This document shows, piece after piece, positions 11,101 through 22,250 of a stretch of DNA of 64,000 bases. This stretch comes from Voacanga thouarsii (lineage: Eukaryota; Streptophyta; Magnoliopsida; Gentianales; Apocynaceae), in the NCBI GenBank assembly GCA_026120185.1, contig JANUWF010001273.1:992001-1056000 (forward strand), given 5' to 3'. The notes below the pieces were generated by a model that saw only the letters and a list, made by a program, of their open reading frames with translations, ran no database searches and was not told the origin of the DNA. The first letter of the stretch is position 1. Each line of letters starts with the position of its first letter. The position numbers and the translations under genes were made by a program.

Positions 11101-11446
11101 TTCCCTTCTTCTTCTCTGTGATATTACCTTAGTCATCATTATTTTTTTCTACTAGCACAAGGACTATGTTCTAGCATTGAGTAAGCATCCTCGTGTGGAT
11201 TACTATTAGAGTCAATCTCACGTTGAGATTGAAAAGGTGAGACAAATTGTTAAATATCCAGTTGTTGTTGACCGAGAGGTTTGTTGGTTCACGCCTCAAC
11301 CTTCCCACACGAAGGAATATTTTGAACGATAGAAGTAAACCCATACTTATTATTTTGCCTATTTAAATCATGTGCATGTGATCTTGGGTTGGGATTTCTA
11401 TTTTTTCCACTACTAAAAGTGCTATAGTATTTTTGAAATCCCAACA
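8116..11446 (+). repeat. Copia-A 3' LTR, interrupted by a solo LTR
   Basis: Starts TGTTAGTGTTATGCCC and ends AATCCCAACA, followed by the duplication GTTAC. Sequence matches the 5' LTR on both sides of the insert at 9325-10924: it stops at GGCCAAATTGT and resumes at ATTGTAATTCTGAG, which corresponds to the 5' LTR near 1279-1300. With the insert and one ATTGT removed its length is about 1726 bp, close to the 5' LTR. Confidence 0.9.
9325..10924 (+). mobile_element. Solo LTR (TGTTGGAATG family) nested in the Copia-A 3' LTR
   Basis: A 1600-bp segment begins TGTTGGAATG and ends GAAGCTTCA. It is flanked by a perfect 5-bp duplication ATTGT (9320-9324 and 10925-10929). It holds no coding sequence and no internal region, so it is a solo LTR left by recombination between two LTRs. 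It is a distant relative of the Copia-H LTR at 42991-45156 (same start, shared blocks around the ACTACTAC-GTGGAC motif). A 21-bp direct repeat lies at 9758-9778 and 9805-9825. Confidence 0.9.
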
Positions 11447-11451
11447 GTTAC
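11447..11451. repeat. Target-site duplication GTTAC, right copy (Copia-A)
   Basis: This is identical to 76-80 and directly follows the end of the Copia-A 3' LTR. Confidence 0.9.
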
Positions 11452-11990
11452 ATTCTTATGAAAGTTTGGAGGAAATGGTTCATGCGACTATAAAGATTAA
11501 GAAGAAACTTAAGAGAAGGGTCTTTGTTAAGACTATACCATCAAACCCAAGCACTTCTAGCAAATTACCAATTAAGAAGAATGATGCTTTTAAACTTTTC
11601 TGAATGGACTACAACAAGCCAAGGGAATGATAGAAACTAAGAGAAGATTGGAAACCTAGGGAAGGTTGGAATAAGGACAAAGGAAAGGCCATGTAAATAC
11701 CACAACGAAATAAATATATCAAGTGCTTTAAATGCCTTGGCTATGGACATACTTCTTATGAGTGCCCTAGGAAAAGAAGTATATATACTAACCCCTATGG
11801 AGAAGTATTCATTGAAGAGGAGAATGGAGGAGAAAAGCCCAATAAAAATCAGGAAGAGAAAAAGAATGAGAATGAGGAAAGCGATGAATGATAGATTGTT
11901 GGACAAGAATATGCGTTGGTTGGAGTTACAAGAAGATCCTTGAATTCTCAAGCCATTGCGGACTAATATCATCAACAAAGAGAAAACAAA
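11452..11990 (+). pseudogene. Gypsy-1 gag, downstream part with zinc knuckle
   Basis: Continues the frame of 1-75 across the Copia-A insertion: ESLEEMVHATIKIKKKLKRR, then a stop near 11603. It proceeds to a CX2CX4HX4C zinc knuckle CFKCLGYGHTSYEC near 11719-11763 with all ligands kept, then an acidic/Lys-rich tail (EEENGGEKPNKNQEEKKNEN). At least three stops interrupt it. The open frame 11737-11943 is the same region read in another frame. The frame continuity is good evidence for the insertion history. Confidence 0.8.
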
Positions 11991-13609
11991 TTTTACACAA
12001 GATACTTAACCAATTAGATACCTTGGAGTGTCATTGTGGATAGTAGAAGTTGCACTAATATAATTAATGCAAGCTTAGTTGATGAATTGGGTATGAGTTG
12101 GATTAAATACCCAAAACCCTACAAGTTGGAATAGTTGAATAATAGTAAGGAAATAAGGGTTAACAAACAAGTATTGGTAACCTTTGAGATTGGGAACTAC
12201 AAAGATGTACTATGTGATATGGTACCAATACAAGCGGGTCACTTGCTTCTAGGGAGGTCTTGCTAATATGGTCAATGTGTGAAGCATAATGGAAGGAAAA
12301 ACACTTGTTCCCTACTTAAAAAATGCTCTAAGTTTACTCTTACCTCCATGTCCTTAAGTGAGGTGGACAAAAACCAAAACAATATGAGATAAAGAGAGAA
12401 GAATAAGAGTGTACAAGATGCCAAACAAAATGCAGAGTTGTAGAGGTAAGAGTAAAAGAGGAAAGAAAGACAGTTCTGAGAGAGGATGGAAAAACAAATG
12501 CCCTTGATCATCGAGGTGGGAGTGAGCAATAACAAGAGAAATAACGTAAAAAATAAGTGAAGTATTTTGCGAAGAGAAGTGAGGTCATAAAGGTAATAGA
12601 GGCTAAAGATCCGGTTATCCTTCTTCTTTGCAAGGGTTCAAATGTTTTCCACTAATGAACCTACCTTTTCTTTCTCTAACAGAATTGTAGCTATCCTTCA
12701 AGAATTTAGGATGTTTTCCTAAAAGAATTGCCCGAAAGAGTACCACTCGTATGAGGCATCAAGCATTAAATAGACTTTGCACCTGGATCCGTTATCCCCA
12801 TTTGACCAGCTTATAAAAGTAACCTAGAAGAGATTAAGAAATTACAAAAAAAAAAAAAAAATGGATGAGTTGCTTGGGAAGGGACATGTGAGAGAAAGCC
12901 TAAGCTTATGCACTATTCCTGTTCTCTTGATGCCCAAGAAGGATAACACATAGCGCATATTTGTAGATTGTCACACCATCAACAACATCATAGTAAAGTA
13001 TCGTTATCCTATTCCTAAGCTAGATGATCTACTTGATGAGTTATATGGTGTATGCATCCTCTCTAAAATTGACATAAAGTTTAAGTATCACTAAATTAGA
13101 ATTAGAGAAGGGAATGAATAGAAAAAGGCCGTTAAAATTAAGCAAGAGTTGTAGGAGTGGCTTGTTATGCCTTTTGGGTTATCCAATGCTCCTACACTTT
13201 GATATGCTTAATGTATTATGTTTTAAAAGGAATTCATTGGAAAATTTATTGTTGTGTACTCTGATAATATATTTATATGTCGTAGATCTTATGTGGATCA
13301 TTTGAACAATCTTCAATGTGTGCTTGTTGCTATTCGAAGAGAGAGCTTGTATGCTAATATTGAAAAATGCTTATTTTATTTGGAAAGGATTACATTTCTC
13401 AGATATGTTGTGAGTGCTAATGGAAGTGAGATTGATGAAATTAAAGTTAAAACAATCTAAGATTGGCCCATTCCTACCATCATTACCTAAGTTCGTAGTT
13501 TCCATGGGCCAGTAAGCTTTTATAGGAGGTTTATCAAGAATTTTAGTAATATAGCAACCCTTCTAACCGAAGTTTGTGAGGAAAAATATAAATTTTAAGT
13601 GGGAGAGAG
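11991..13609 (+). pseudogene. Gypsy-1 protease and reverse transcriptase, broken
   Basis: Protease: IVDSRSCTNIINASLVDELG stands where gypsy proteases have a D-x-G-[ST] active site; it is mutated. A Lys/Glu-rich linker full of stops follows (12280-12640). RT blocks then appear in order: LLMPKKDNT*RIFVDCHTIN, YRYPIPKLDDLLDELYG, a decayed DIKFKYH*IRI, MPFGLSNAPT near 13169-13198, and VYSDN at 13254-13268 where YxDD is expected. CLFYLERITFLRYVVSANG and the thumb block (RSFHGPVSFYRRFIKNFS) follow. It ends at 13609, where a solo LTR begins. RNase H and the first part of integrase are missing from the window. Confidence 0.8.
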
Positions 13610-14828
13610 TGTTACTGGTATTCCCTAGAGGCAATCATACGCATACTGTATATTGTGCATTATTAAATAAAACAAGGCATTCTTTATCATTTAGTTTGTT
13701 TTATTAATGCTTTCATGTAAAATAACTATTAGATAAAGTACTAAGTGCAACATTGTGTTAAGGGAATCTTAATAGAGATCTTGATGTGAGGTTTCTACTA
13801 TACTAGATAGTGTTTGTACTTAAATTATCCCTAGTCTTAGTAATAATGAGATAGGACATCATTAATGTGCCAAGACTAGCACATGTTATACTTCCTTATT
13901 TGATCATGTGGTGGTTCTCACATCCGTAAGTATTGTGATACTCAAATTTAACATGTGGATGCTAGTTACTTAAACAACTATATCGGATGACCTGACTACT
14001 AGATAATCACATGGATAACTATTTAATGCCAGTCATAGAATCTCAACATAGCAAATGTGCAAGTATCCTTAGACTTGAGATCTCCAAGGTACTTCATTCA
14101 CTAAATGTTGGACTTTGATTCCAATCTCTGGAGCCTTGCCAAGACCGCCTATGAGATAGATATTGGGTACAATATGAAGCAAATGAAAGTAGTTAAGAGG
14201 ATCAATAAAGGATTCACCACTCCTAATAGTAGAAGCGAATATCTCATGGCCACTTGTAGGAATTACTACTCGGAAGACCTTGGCCAAGCCGATTGTATAT
14301 TAGAAATGCTTCTACTTGATACATATGTTAAATAGTGGATTCTAAGAACAAGTACTAAAATATTCGGGCCACAATTAATTTATTATTCTAGAAGGAGTTG
14401 ATAGTAATTCCGTACTTCAAACCGAATGAGATATTATATTATGAAAGAAGTCTATTACACTGTTATTTACTATTGAAAGGTCATGTCAAGCCACTTGACT
14501 TTTTGAACCTTTGGGTGGTCATGATGTGTTGCTAGATACCGCTCATATTTTGCTAAATATGGAAGCATTAATTTGAGAATTAATATATTAATCTTGATTA
14601 GAATTAATAAGTTAATTCTAAAATTACTAAGGATTATTAATCCTAAAGACGTTAGGTTAATTCATATTTTGCTACCAATAGACCGAGAAACCTAATAGGT
14701 CACACACAATAAAGAATTGGGTGCTCAATATGTTATTTGATAATATTACGGGGTTGATTGTAAAAAGAAGAAGTAGTTGTGGTTAAATTATAATTAGTTA
14801 TAATTTGTGGGCTATATTGTAATTAGCA

Positions 14829-14831
14829 ATA

Positions 14832-14911
<80 letters not shown>
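14829..14911. repeat. (AAT)n microsatellite, about 27 units
   Basis: A nearly pure run of AAT/ATA units of about 80 bp inside the solo LTR. A run this long is prone to length change and would be informative as a marker. Confidence 0.95.
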
Positions 14912-14912
<1 letters not shown>

Positions 14913-15000
14913 TGGTAATTAAGAACTGGATTCTGATTACCAACATATCAACAGATGATATATATGAAAATATATAGAATTTGTGGGATTATCGTCGTTG

Positions 15001-15025
15001 TCTTCTTCTTCTTCTTCTTCTTCTC
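15001..15025. repeat. (TTC)n microsatellite, 8 units
   Basis: A run of TCT/TTC units inside the same solo LTR. At the same LTR position the Copia-A copies have shorter CTTCTTCTTC runs. Confidence 0.9.
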
Positions 15026-15363
15026 CTAAATAACAACAAAAGCCCTAGCCACTAGTTGATTTTGCTTGCACAAAATTCCTAGTGTTTTTTTTAGCACCAT
15101 TCTCGTGTGGATTTCTATAAGACAAATCTCTATTCTTGAGATTCAGTGACTTTAACGGGATGAAGAATATTATTCTGAGACTGTATGTACTGTTGGATCG
15201 AGCCATAACATTGAATAGAAGAAAAATTTTTGTTTCTCAAAGGCTTCACGCAAGTATTGATCTCTACATTTTTAATTCCTATTAATGCGTAAATGCGATC
15301 CTCAGCGTGGAATTCTTGATTTTCCATTATGCAACAATGATTTTGCATGAAGAATTCGTAACA

Positions 15364-16659
15364 GAGGGGGGTGAATAAGGTTTATGGAAAACAATTGCAA
15401 ATTTATAAGTTCTTTTGAAAACCTTAAAAATGAGAATCAACTAAGTGCATGTGCCACAAAAATATATTACCCATTTATCCTTGAATATGCTTCTAAAGAG
15501 CTTTAAAAAACTCCACTAAATGATGAAATGAAAATCTATAATTAAGATGGTTAGATAAAGCATCAAAAACAGTCTCACTCAATCAACATGAATCTCTTTG
15601 ATCAAATCATTAACTACAAGGAGGAGTATAATGCTCTCAAGTCGAATGAACAGTAAAAATGCAAGCATGAATATTAGAGTAAATGCAAGAGAGTAGACTC
15701 AATAATTTATAGTGGTTCGATCCTCAAATGATTGGCATCCACTACCTTGTGCACACACTTAAGGATTTCAAACAACCAGTAAACATCTTTTTTTCCTAAA
15801 TTAATAGTGGTAGGTTACACCACAACCTTGATACATAATAAATCAATGCTCACCCCAACTGGGTTATATCTTCTCAACCTTGATACAAGATAGAATGAAA
15901 GGAAAACTTACAGAAATAGATCACAAGTTTGAGTAGATATGAACAGATAAGAACCAACAACCTTTTACCTTTTGAACAATTCAATTTTACCTTTGAAGTA
16001 CAATGAAAAGGAAGATTTTTGTTTTTTAAAGTGTAAGAGTGTTTCTGAGAAAGGTAGCATAAAAATCTTACAGAAAATCGTATTTAAATGGCTTTTATAG
16101 AAGCAAAAAGTATAGCTCCAACAGCTAGTTAAAGGCTAGTTTCTTGCTGTTAGATTTTCCAGAGTTTTGGACTCAACGATCGGATGAGGGTGCACCCACA
16201 AGGTGAGTTAACAATGGCACTTTTCTAGACAAAAATATTTTGACATTGTTCACAGGGTTTTAGACAAAGCTTTTGGATGCAGAACCATCTAAACTATTCA
16301 ATCCAAAATTTTGAAGACTTAAGACTTTGAAATCATTTTGTTTGCGTGCTTCAAGGTAGAAATAAATTGAATTATAAGGTAAAGAGACATAAGAATTTTA
16401 TAATAAATACCTTAACAACGATTCCTAGTCTAAATTTCTTTCACAATGACTTCATGATCTTGCGAGGTCTCAGGTTGAAGTTGTACTTGTTCAATCACCA
16501 CTTCGGATTCCATTTCCTTAAGAGCTGCTTAGCAACCTTGTTTTCATGCCTTAAAAAAAATGGGGTCAAACATGCCCTATCACATATAGATCACAGTAGT
16601 TAATCCTTATCAATGTTTGTCATAAGTCAAAATACAGGAGAATGCCCTTAGGACTAACA
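15364..16659 (-). repeat. Copia-B (SIRE-like) 3' LTR, minus strand
   Basis: On the minus strand it starts TGTTAGTCCTAAGGGCATTC at 16659 and runs left to the CACCCCCCTC block at 15364. It is matched by the solo LTR at 30925-32210 and by a scrap at 25633-25779. The left end is cut by the insertion of 13610-15363; the bases TGGGAGAGAG at 13600-13609 may be its true end. Just to its right (16660-16675) lies the purine tract AAAAAGGGAGAGAT on the minus strand, so this is the 3' LTR. The SIRE/Maximus assignment is tentative. Confidence 0.7.
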
Positions 16660-16675
16660 ATCTCTCCCTTTTTGA
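16660..16675 (-). promoter_or_regulatory. Copia-B polypurine tract
   Basis: On the minus strand CAAAAAGGGAGAGAT directly precedes the LTR start TGTTAGTCC. Plant SIRE-type copia elements typically have a run of AAAAAGGGGGAGA here, the plus-strand primer. The match supports both the orientation and the family call. Confidence 0.7.
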
Positions 16676-18100
16676 GTAATGACAAAGTTGATGAGATTGT
16701 AACATAAAAATAATAATATGTACAATACATACATTCTAGACCGAGAGAAATAAGAATATTTTTCATTGAAATGTAATCTTTCATTATAGGACTCACATAG
16801 TGCTTATGAGATTAAGATAGAAAATTTAAGTATATACTCACAAATATAGCTCAATGAGCCTACGATCCAACCAACCTACTTATCCTCCTTCCTTCCATCA
16901 AAGGACTATTTCACAAGCAAATAGTCGCAAATAGTAGTAAAAAAATAAGTTTAAATATTTATACAAGGAAGTTTAGAAGATAAATAATAAGATGTAATGC
17001 TCCCCCTTAGTATGTGCATATATAAATCATACGATATAGAGTGATAAGGTGCGTTTTAAAATTAAGATGGATTCTGAGGTTTTGGACTTCCAAATTGTGC
17101 ATCCAAAATAAGATAAAATGAAGCAGAAGCTAACATTTTAAAAAGTCATTTTTGGATTGCTATTTTGGATTGAAAAAATATGGGTCCAATACTCCCCCTG
17201 TGTAAGTGTAGGGTAAAAAAAGAATTTTCACAAAGCTAGATCAGAGATTTTCAACCCAACCCAGTTTTCTCAAGGTACTTCAACAGAAGGAGTTTTCTAT
17301 TCAACCAAAGAGAACTTTTCATAAGCATAAATATCCTTATCATCTAAATATTTAAACAAAGGGCATATCACATCCATAGCAAAAAACAAATCATCCAGCT
17401 TATTCAAAATTAGTTAGAATGAACAATGAACTCATAACCATACTTTAATATTCCTTAATCCATAATAACAATGATATCTCAACATAGTCTCTATCAATTA
17501 ACCTAACTTTTTTATAGTCCGCATTCTCAAACCACAGCCATAAATAACCATAATTCATCTTAAACCATATGAATTTATAATCCTCATAAGCAGTCACAAT
17601 CATAATCCATAGATTTCAAATCTTAACCCTCAAAGAGCAACATACAACCAAAATATATTCACAATCTATATTTATAAGGGTTAAGATAAGTGAAAGAGAT
17701 ATCATGATATAAAAAAAAAAAAAAAATTGCACAGCACAATGTTTGATCAACCTAAATCCCCTAAAAATTTTTTAGAATCATAAGCTTCGTAAGAAATTTT
17801 TTGTCTCCATACCACAATCTTCAGTCTAAGAAATTTTTAGTCTCTATATCACAATCTCCTCTTAGTCCACAACACCGTTAGTTCACAACATAGTCTCCAT
17901 AACCACTATCATGCCATCAATTCACATTCCCCCAATAATATATTTTTCACCCCATTTGTCATCAATAAAAAAAAACAATAAAAATAAGTAGCAGGGAAGC
18001 AATCAGTAGTAGATTGATAGTAATATCAGGAGAAAACCCAGAACAGGGCTAGCAATAAGCAATAATCAATAATCAAAAAGTAGTAGGAAACTAGCAGCAA
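16676..18100 (-). other. Copia-B 3' untranslated interior, no gene seen
   Basis: About 1.4 kb of AT-rich sequence with no credible frame on either strand. It contains two further purine tracts on the minus strand (AGGGGGAG near 17001-17009 and CAGGGGGAGTA near 17191-17201). SIRE-like elements often have such repeated tracts between the last ORF and the LTR. Confidence 0.55.
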
Positions 18101-19287
18101 TATTAGTTAAAGATCAAAATGAAGATATTTATGAAAATATAGTGCCGCGAGCATGAAATTTGGCAGAATAAAGTTATGTCATTGGAATAAAAGTTGGCAA
18201 AAGAGGTCATCAATCATCAGTCATCATGTGCCATATCTCACAGATGCGGATAGTCGTAGGCTCAACACTAGCATCCTTCTGTGAATATCGTCTAACAATT
18301 TTGCTGGACTTTTATTTTACCATGATATGCTTCTTCCTTCAGCTAAATGAGCTACCAAATGCAGCTGGTTTGTTTGCCTTAGGGAACTTCCTTGTCAGCA
18401 GTGGGTGTAGCAGTTGTAGGTTCAATAGTGGGCACCTTTCTTTCTTGTTCTCTTTCTCACTCTCCTTCTCTAGTTGGACATTAGTTTCTTCCTGTGTTGA
18501 AGGAATAATAGGTTCAAGCTCAGGCATGGATATTGGAACTTGTTTAGTTGAATGGCCATCAGCTTTATATTTCTTTCCTTCCACATTTGCAGTTTATTTC
18601 CCAAAATTTTCAGTTCACTTTTGACTTCTACACTTAAACTGTTTTAGCTTAGTAGATAGTAGATTTAGAGCATCTAAAATACTTTGTGTGTTTTCTACTT
18701 TCCTGAGTTTTTTGCTTCTCTTTTCGTGAAATTTCCCATTGAATTTCAGCCTCAAAATTTTTTTTTTATTTTTTTTTATCGTCCTAATGTAGCATATTTT
18801 CTTTGGCCTTTACCAATTTTTCTATCTCTTCTTTAGTAGCCTCTCTAAGTAATATCCATTGATTATATGCTCAAATGGCTCCCATTTTCTCAAATGAATT
18901 TCTATTGTAGATTATTATTTTGTAGTAGTCAGGGGTAACCATACTCAAATCAGCACTATAGTAATTGAATAGCTTAGTGAGAAGGTTTCCAAAAAATAAT
19001 GCTTCATATGATGTGTTTCTAGAATGACTCAGCAATTTCACAACCAAAAATCCAAAGCTAATTTATTTTTCTTTTGACAGAGCTAGCATGAACACTATTT
19101 GCAGCAATATTGCAGATGTCTTATGGCCAAAATTCACTATCACCACGGTTGAGACCAAGTGATGCAGCAATCTCCCCATTCCATTTAACTATTTGTCAAT
19201 TCAATCATTTGAATTTCTAAAGCTCATGGCACCAATAAATTTCATTTCAAATTGACTCAGTTCAAACAAAATTTCAGAATTGTTCAA
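18101..19287 (-). pseudogene. Copia-B downstream ORF (possible env-like ORF of SIRE elements), decayed
   Basis: Read leftward on the minus strand from 19287, fragments such as ALFFGNLLTKLFNYYSADLS and EEIEKLVKAKENM appear, broken by stops. A final open frame at 18339-18584 is Glu/Lys-rich (EKESEKENKKER). Position between pol and the 3' purine tract, plus the FGNLLT-type motif, fit the second ORF that SIRE-like copia elements carry. Its function is unproven even in intact copies. The plus-strand 132-aa frame at 18226-18624 is the antisense shadow. The region is cut at 19287 by Athila-C. Confidence 0.4.
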
Positions 19288-20804
19288 TGATGCGTAAATT
19301 TTGGGTATATAAAATCATAAATTTTAAATCTATCACTTAATCAAGTTTTAATTAAAATATTAATCCTAAAAATACAAAAGTGAGCAAGTATACTAATTGC
19401 AAGCATAGTACATGGAATTAACGAATATCGATCCTCAAAAGAACAAGTACACGTTAATCACTTTTCTTTTATTATTTAACCAATCTAAATAAAGTGAGAA
19501 AAGAATAAAAAGAAAAACAAAAGAAATATATATACAACTCAAGGATGTAGGTCTATGCAATTGAGACAATTATCCTAGAAAACATAACAATGAACCAATT
19601 ATCAATTCTTTCAACTAATTATCATCTTGGCATCGTGAAGGAATATAAAGTAAAACTCAATCGTCTCACAAGTCATAATTCTACCTAGGTAAATCCCACA
19701 TCATGTCCCAATCCATAGAATCCTATATTTTGATTATATTAACATATTTGCCGATCATGCTAATCCTAACCAAAACATGCATTAGACTCAATTCCTTATA
19801 AACATGAAATTAGCTAATAACCCTTTGCTCGAGGGGAAATCAACTAATCTTTGATTACTTAGTCATATAACCTTAACTTCATCGCTCAAGCCCATTAAGA
19901 TTAGATAAATACGAAATCAATACAACGAAACTCCTAACATCGTTATCTCAAGTCAATTAGAAGAACTCGCATCAATAACCAATGAAATCAAGTAATCAAA
20001 TACCAAAGATGATAAAGAATTGATCAAATAACTAAATTAACACAAAATCATGAATCTCAGAATAATGTTAAATTATAATAAAAATATTTAATACATCATT
20101 GCTAAAGAAAAAGAAGACAAAAAGAAAAGAAAGCACTCATAGACAAACCTTTTTTTTTTCTTTCTTGAAGACTCTCTTTGAACAAATCTCATCGACTTGG
20201 GTGAATTCCTCCTTCAATGAAAGAATCAGAATTTCTGCCCTAAAAATTATCTCTCTAAGTTGTATATCAAACCATTGTGTCTGATTGTGCTTTTATAAGC
20301 CTCTTGGACTCCAATTTCGTGGTTGAGGAAGTCTTGGTCGAGTAGGAATAAAACAATACCAAAATCTTTGGATAAGCCCTAATTCCGTGTATACAATTTC
20401 CACCTCCAGAGCCTACCTGGTGCCAAGTGCACTCTGTTCTTCTTTTATTTCTGCTCTATTTTTTGCCGTCTCTTCCTTGGTAGGCAGAATGGACCCGATG
20501 CCAAGTACACTTGCCAGATCTAGCACCAAGTCTGTTCTGAGAAAATCTCAAAAGCTTGCTCAAACTCTGCTGCTGGAGCAGAATGGAGCCGGTACCTGAT
20601 CCATGGCTGGGCCTGGCGCCAGGTACATTATGGTTCTGTGCACTTTCTGCTCGATTTTAACTAAAATTTGCACATATTTGCCAAAAACTCCTTTTACAAG
20701 TAAAATGTCAAATTGGAAGGAGTATGCCTAGTTTTTGCAACAAATGTATCCTAAAAAAACCTTAAATAACTAGGAAAATAATGGTAATTTTAACCTCTAT
20801 CACA
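19288..20804 (-). repeat. Athila-C 3' LTR, minus strand
   Basis: Minus-strand start TGTGATAGAGGTTAAAATT at 20804 and end ...TTTACGCATCA at 19288. Plus-strand ends are therefore TGATGCG...CTATCACA. It is 1517 bp, and the same family as LTRs at 29220-30644, 35617-37020 and 60805-62197. A minus-strand TATA box lies at 20291-20297. The sequence left of it belongs to Copia-B, so Athila-C inserted into Copia-B. The left flank TTCAA has no partner because the other end is deleted. Confidence 0.85.
20291..20297 (-). promoter_or_regulatory. TATA box in Athila-C LTR
   Basis: TATAAAA on the minus strand, within GCTTATAAAAGC, about 510 bp from the LTR start. It is placed where the U3/R boundary promoter of such LTRs is expected. 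Activity is not shown. Confidence 0.5.
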
Positions 20805-22250
20805 TACCCCCACACTTGAACATTTGTTTGTCCTCAAGCAAAATACTTTAGTCTAAGAAAAATTATCAATACAAAACACGGTTTTTCTCATTCCAAAGTT
20901 TCTTCATCGTAGCAAAGATCATGTCTTCCTTTCAAACTTTAGATATAACCTTTGTCATTCATATCCTTTGAAAACACTTTCAAACATTGAAACATTGCAC
21001 AAGATATCACAAAACTCTTGAAGTTAAATTAATAAAGTGCATATCTTAGTCTAAGAAAATTATTTTAATCTTCAAGTAAAAATATAGATAACATAAATCA
21101 CATACGTCAATCTATCTACCAACTCAAGCATCATAAATCCAAAAATTGCACACTCAAGTTATGATGTGAGGAAAGCACTTCAAATTTTTTTTCTCCAAAA
21201 AATTTTCAATGAATTAGAGAATTGATAGCCTCAAGTGCATGGATTTCTCTTCACAAACCGTATTGGCCCCCTTTACAGTCATTACTCATAATTTTTTCAA
21301 CAATTGTTTCTTTTCGATGCTCTTTCTTGCCCTTTTGCCTCGAGATAGCCTCAAAATAGTGCATCAAATACACTTGCTACTACTCTCCATATTGACCCCC
21401 TTTTCAGCTAAAGGTCTTCAACGATTATCAATAAAAGCCGTTTTTCGCAATTCACACCAACAATAGTGTTATTTCTACTCATTCTTTTTCTCTCAACCCT
21501 AATCAAAATTTTAAACATTCTCCTTAGTCTTTCCTCTCAAAGATATTTTTTTCAACTCACATTTTTTTTTTCAATCATAACTCAATATTAGCAAAATTTA
21601 AACTCAGAATACAAAAGTTAGCTAATAACTTTTCTATATTCATTATATCTTCTATATTTCAACAAGATAAGTTAAATAACATTCAAACACCAATGCATAA
21701 ATAAGATTAATCAAAATTCTCAAGTCTTGAAAAATATCTTTTCCAATAAAACCAATTTCATCAAACTCCATCTAATGAATGACAAAACTTATATCCAAGT
21801 AAGAAAAAGAATTACAACTTTGCTTAACAATGAAACCACTGAAATTTTCGAAAAAAGTTAGCACAAACACAAAATATATTCACCAAAATAATATGGAAAA
21901 GTATTTTCTTAACCTGTATTTTGCCCCCACACTTAAACTATATATTGTCCTCAATGGCTAAAGATAGAACAATAAAAGTACAACCATGATGACCAAGATG
22001 AATAAAGAGGAAGAATAATGTGAAGAAAATACTTCAATTACATTGTTGTGCCACCAGGTTGAATCTACCTCAAGGAAGGGTCAGTACAAGAGTCCCTACT
22101 AAAAGAAAAAAAGCTAAAGAAAGAAAACATAAATCTAGAAAAAGAACAAAACCAAGATAATAACATACAGAAAGAATAAAGAAAATTAAGTACAAAGAAG
22201 TAAGGAATCGTTAAGGCTCATAAAGGAATCATCAAGGCTCATAAGGTATC
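20805..22250 (-). other. Athila-C 3' region with two polypurine-like tracts, no gene
   Basis: On the minus strand the LTR is preceded by AAGTGTGGGGGTA (20805-20817), the expected plus-strand primer. A second copy-like tract AAGTGTGGGGGCAAAA lies at about 21923-21938, again next to a TTGAGGACAA-type motif. Between them is AT-rich sequence without a credible ORF. The plus frame at 21239-21466 is chance. A comparable pair is seen in Athila-D and Athila-E. Confidence 0.65.

Larger units (their letters stand above)
81..11446 (+). mobile_element. Copia-A, full-length Ty1/copia retrotransposon (decayed, with nested solo LTR)
   Basis: Order on the plus strand: 5' LTR, initiator-Met-like primer site, long leader, gag, protease, GAG-pre-integrase, integrase, RT, RNase H, short purine tract, 3' LTR. 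This is the Ty1/copia order (integrase before RT). The GTTAC duplication on both sides shows one insertion event into the gag of Gypsy-1. The 5' LTR is 1742 bp. The 3' LTR is about 1726 bp once the nested solo LTR and its duplication are subtracted. Many stops and frameshifts make it non-autonomous. The RNase H region has the conserved plant motif RSHQRSKHVLR. Lineage within copia is not assigned. Confidence 0.92.
13610..15363 (+). mobile_element. Solo LTR of the Copia-A family, divergent
   Basis: Starts TGTTACTGGTATTCCC and ends TTCGTAACA, so its ends form a 6-bp inverted repeat TGTTAC/GTAACA. Its first ~1200 bp parallel the Copia-A LTR (CTAGAGGCAATCA, then ACTGTTAG-like and CCTTGGCCAA blocks). 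Flanks are GAGAG (13605-13609) and GAGGG (15364-15368), a probable duplication with one change. It carries two microsatellites. It has no internal coding region. The 76-aa open frame inside is not a gene. Confidence 0.82.

Noticed and set aside
18226..18624. 132-aa plus-strand ORF with hydrophobic segments
   Set aside because: Antisense to the Copia-B ORF remnant; the hydrophobic run is the complement of Glu/Lys codons.
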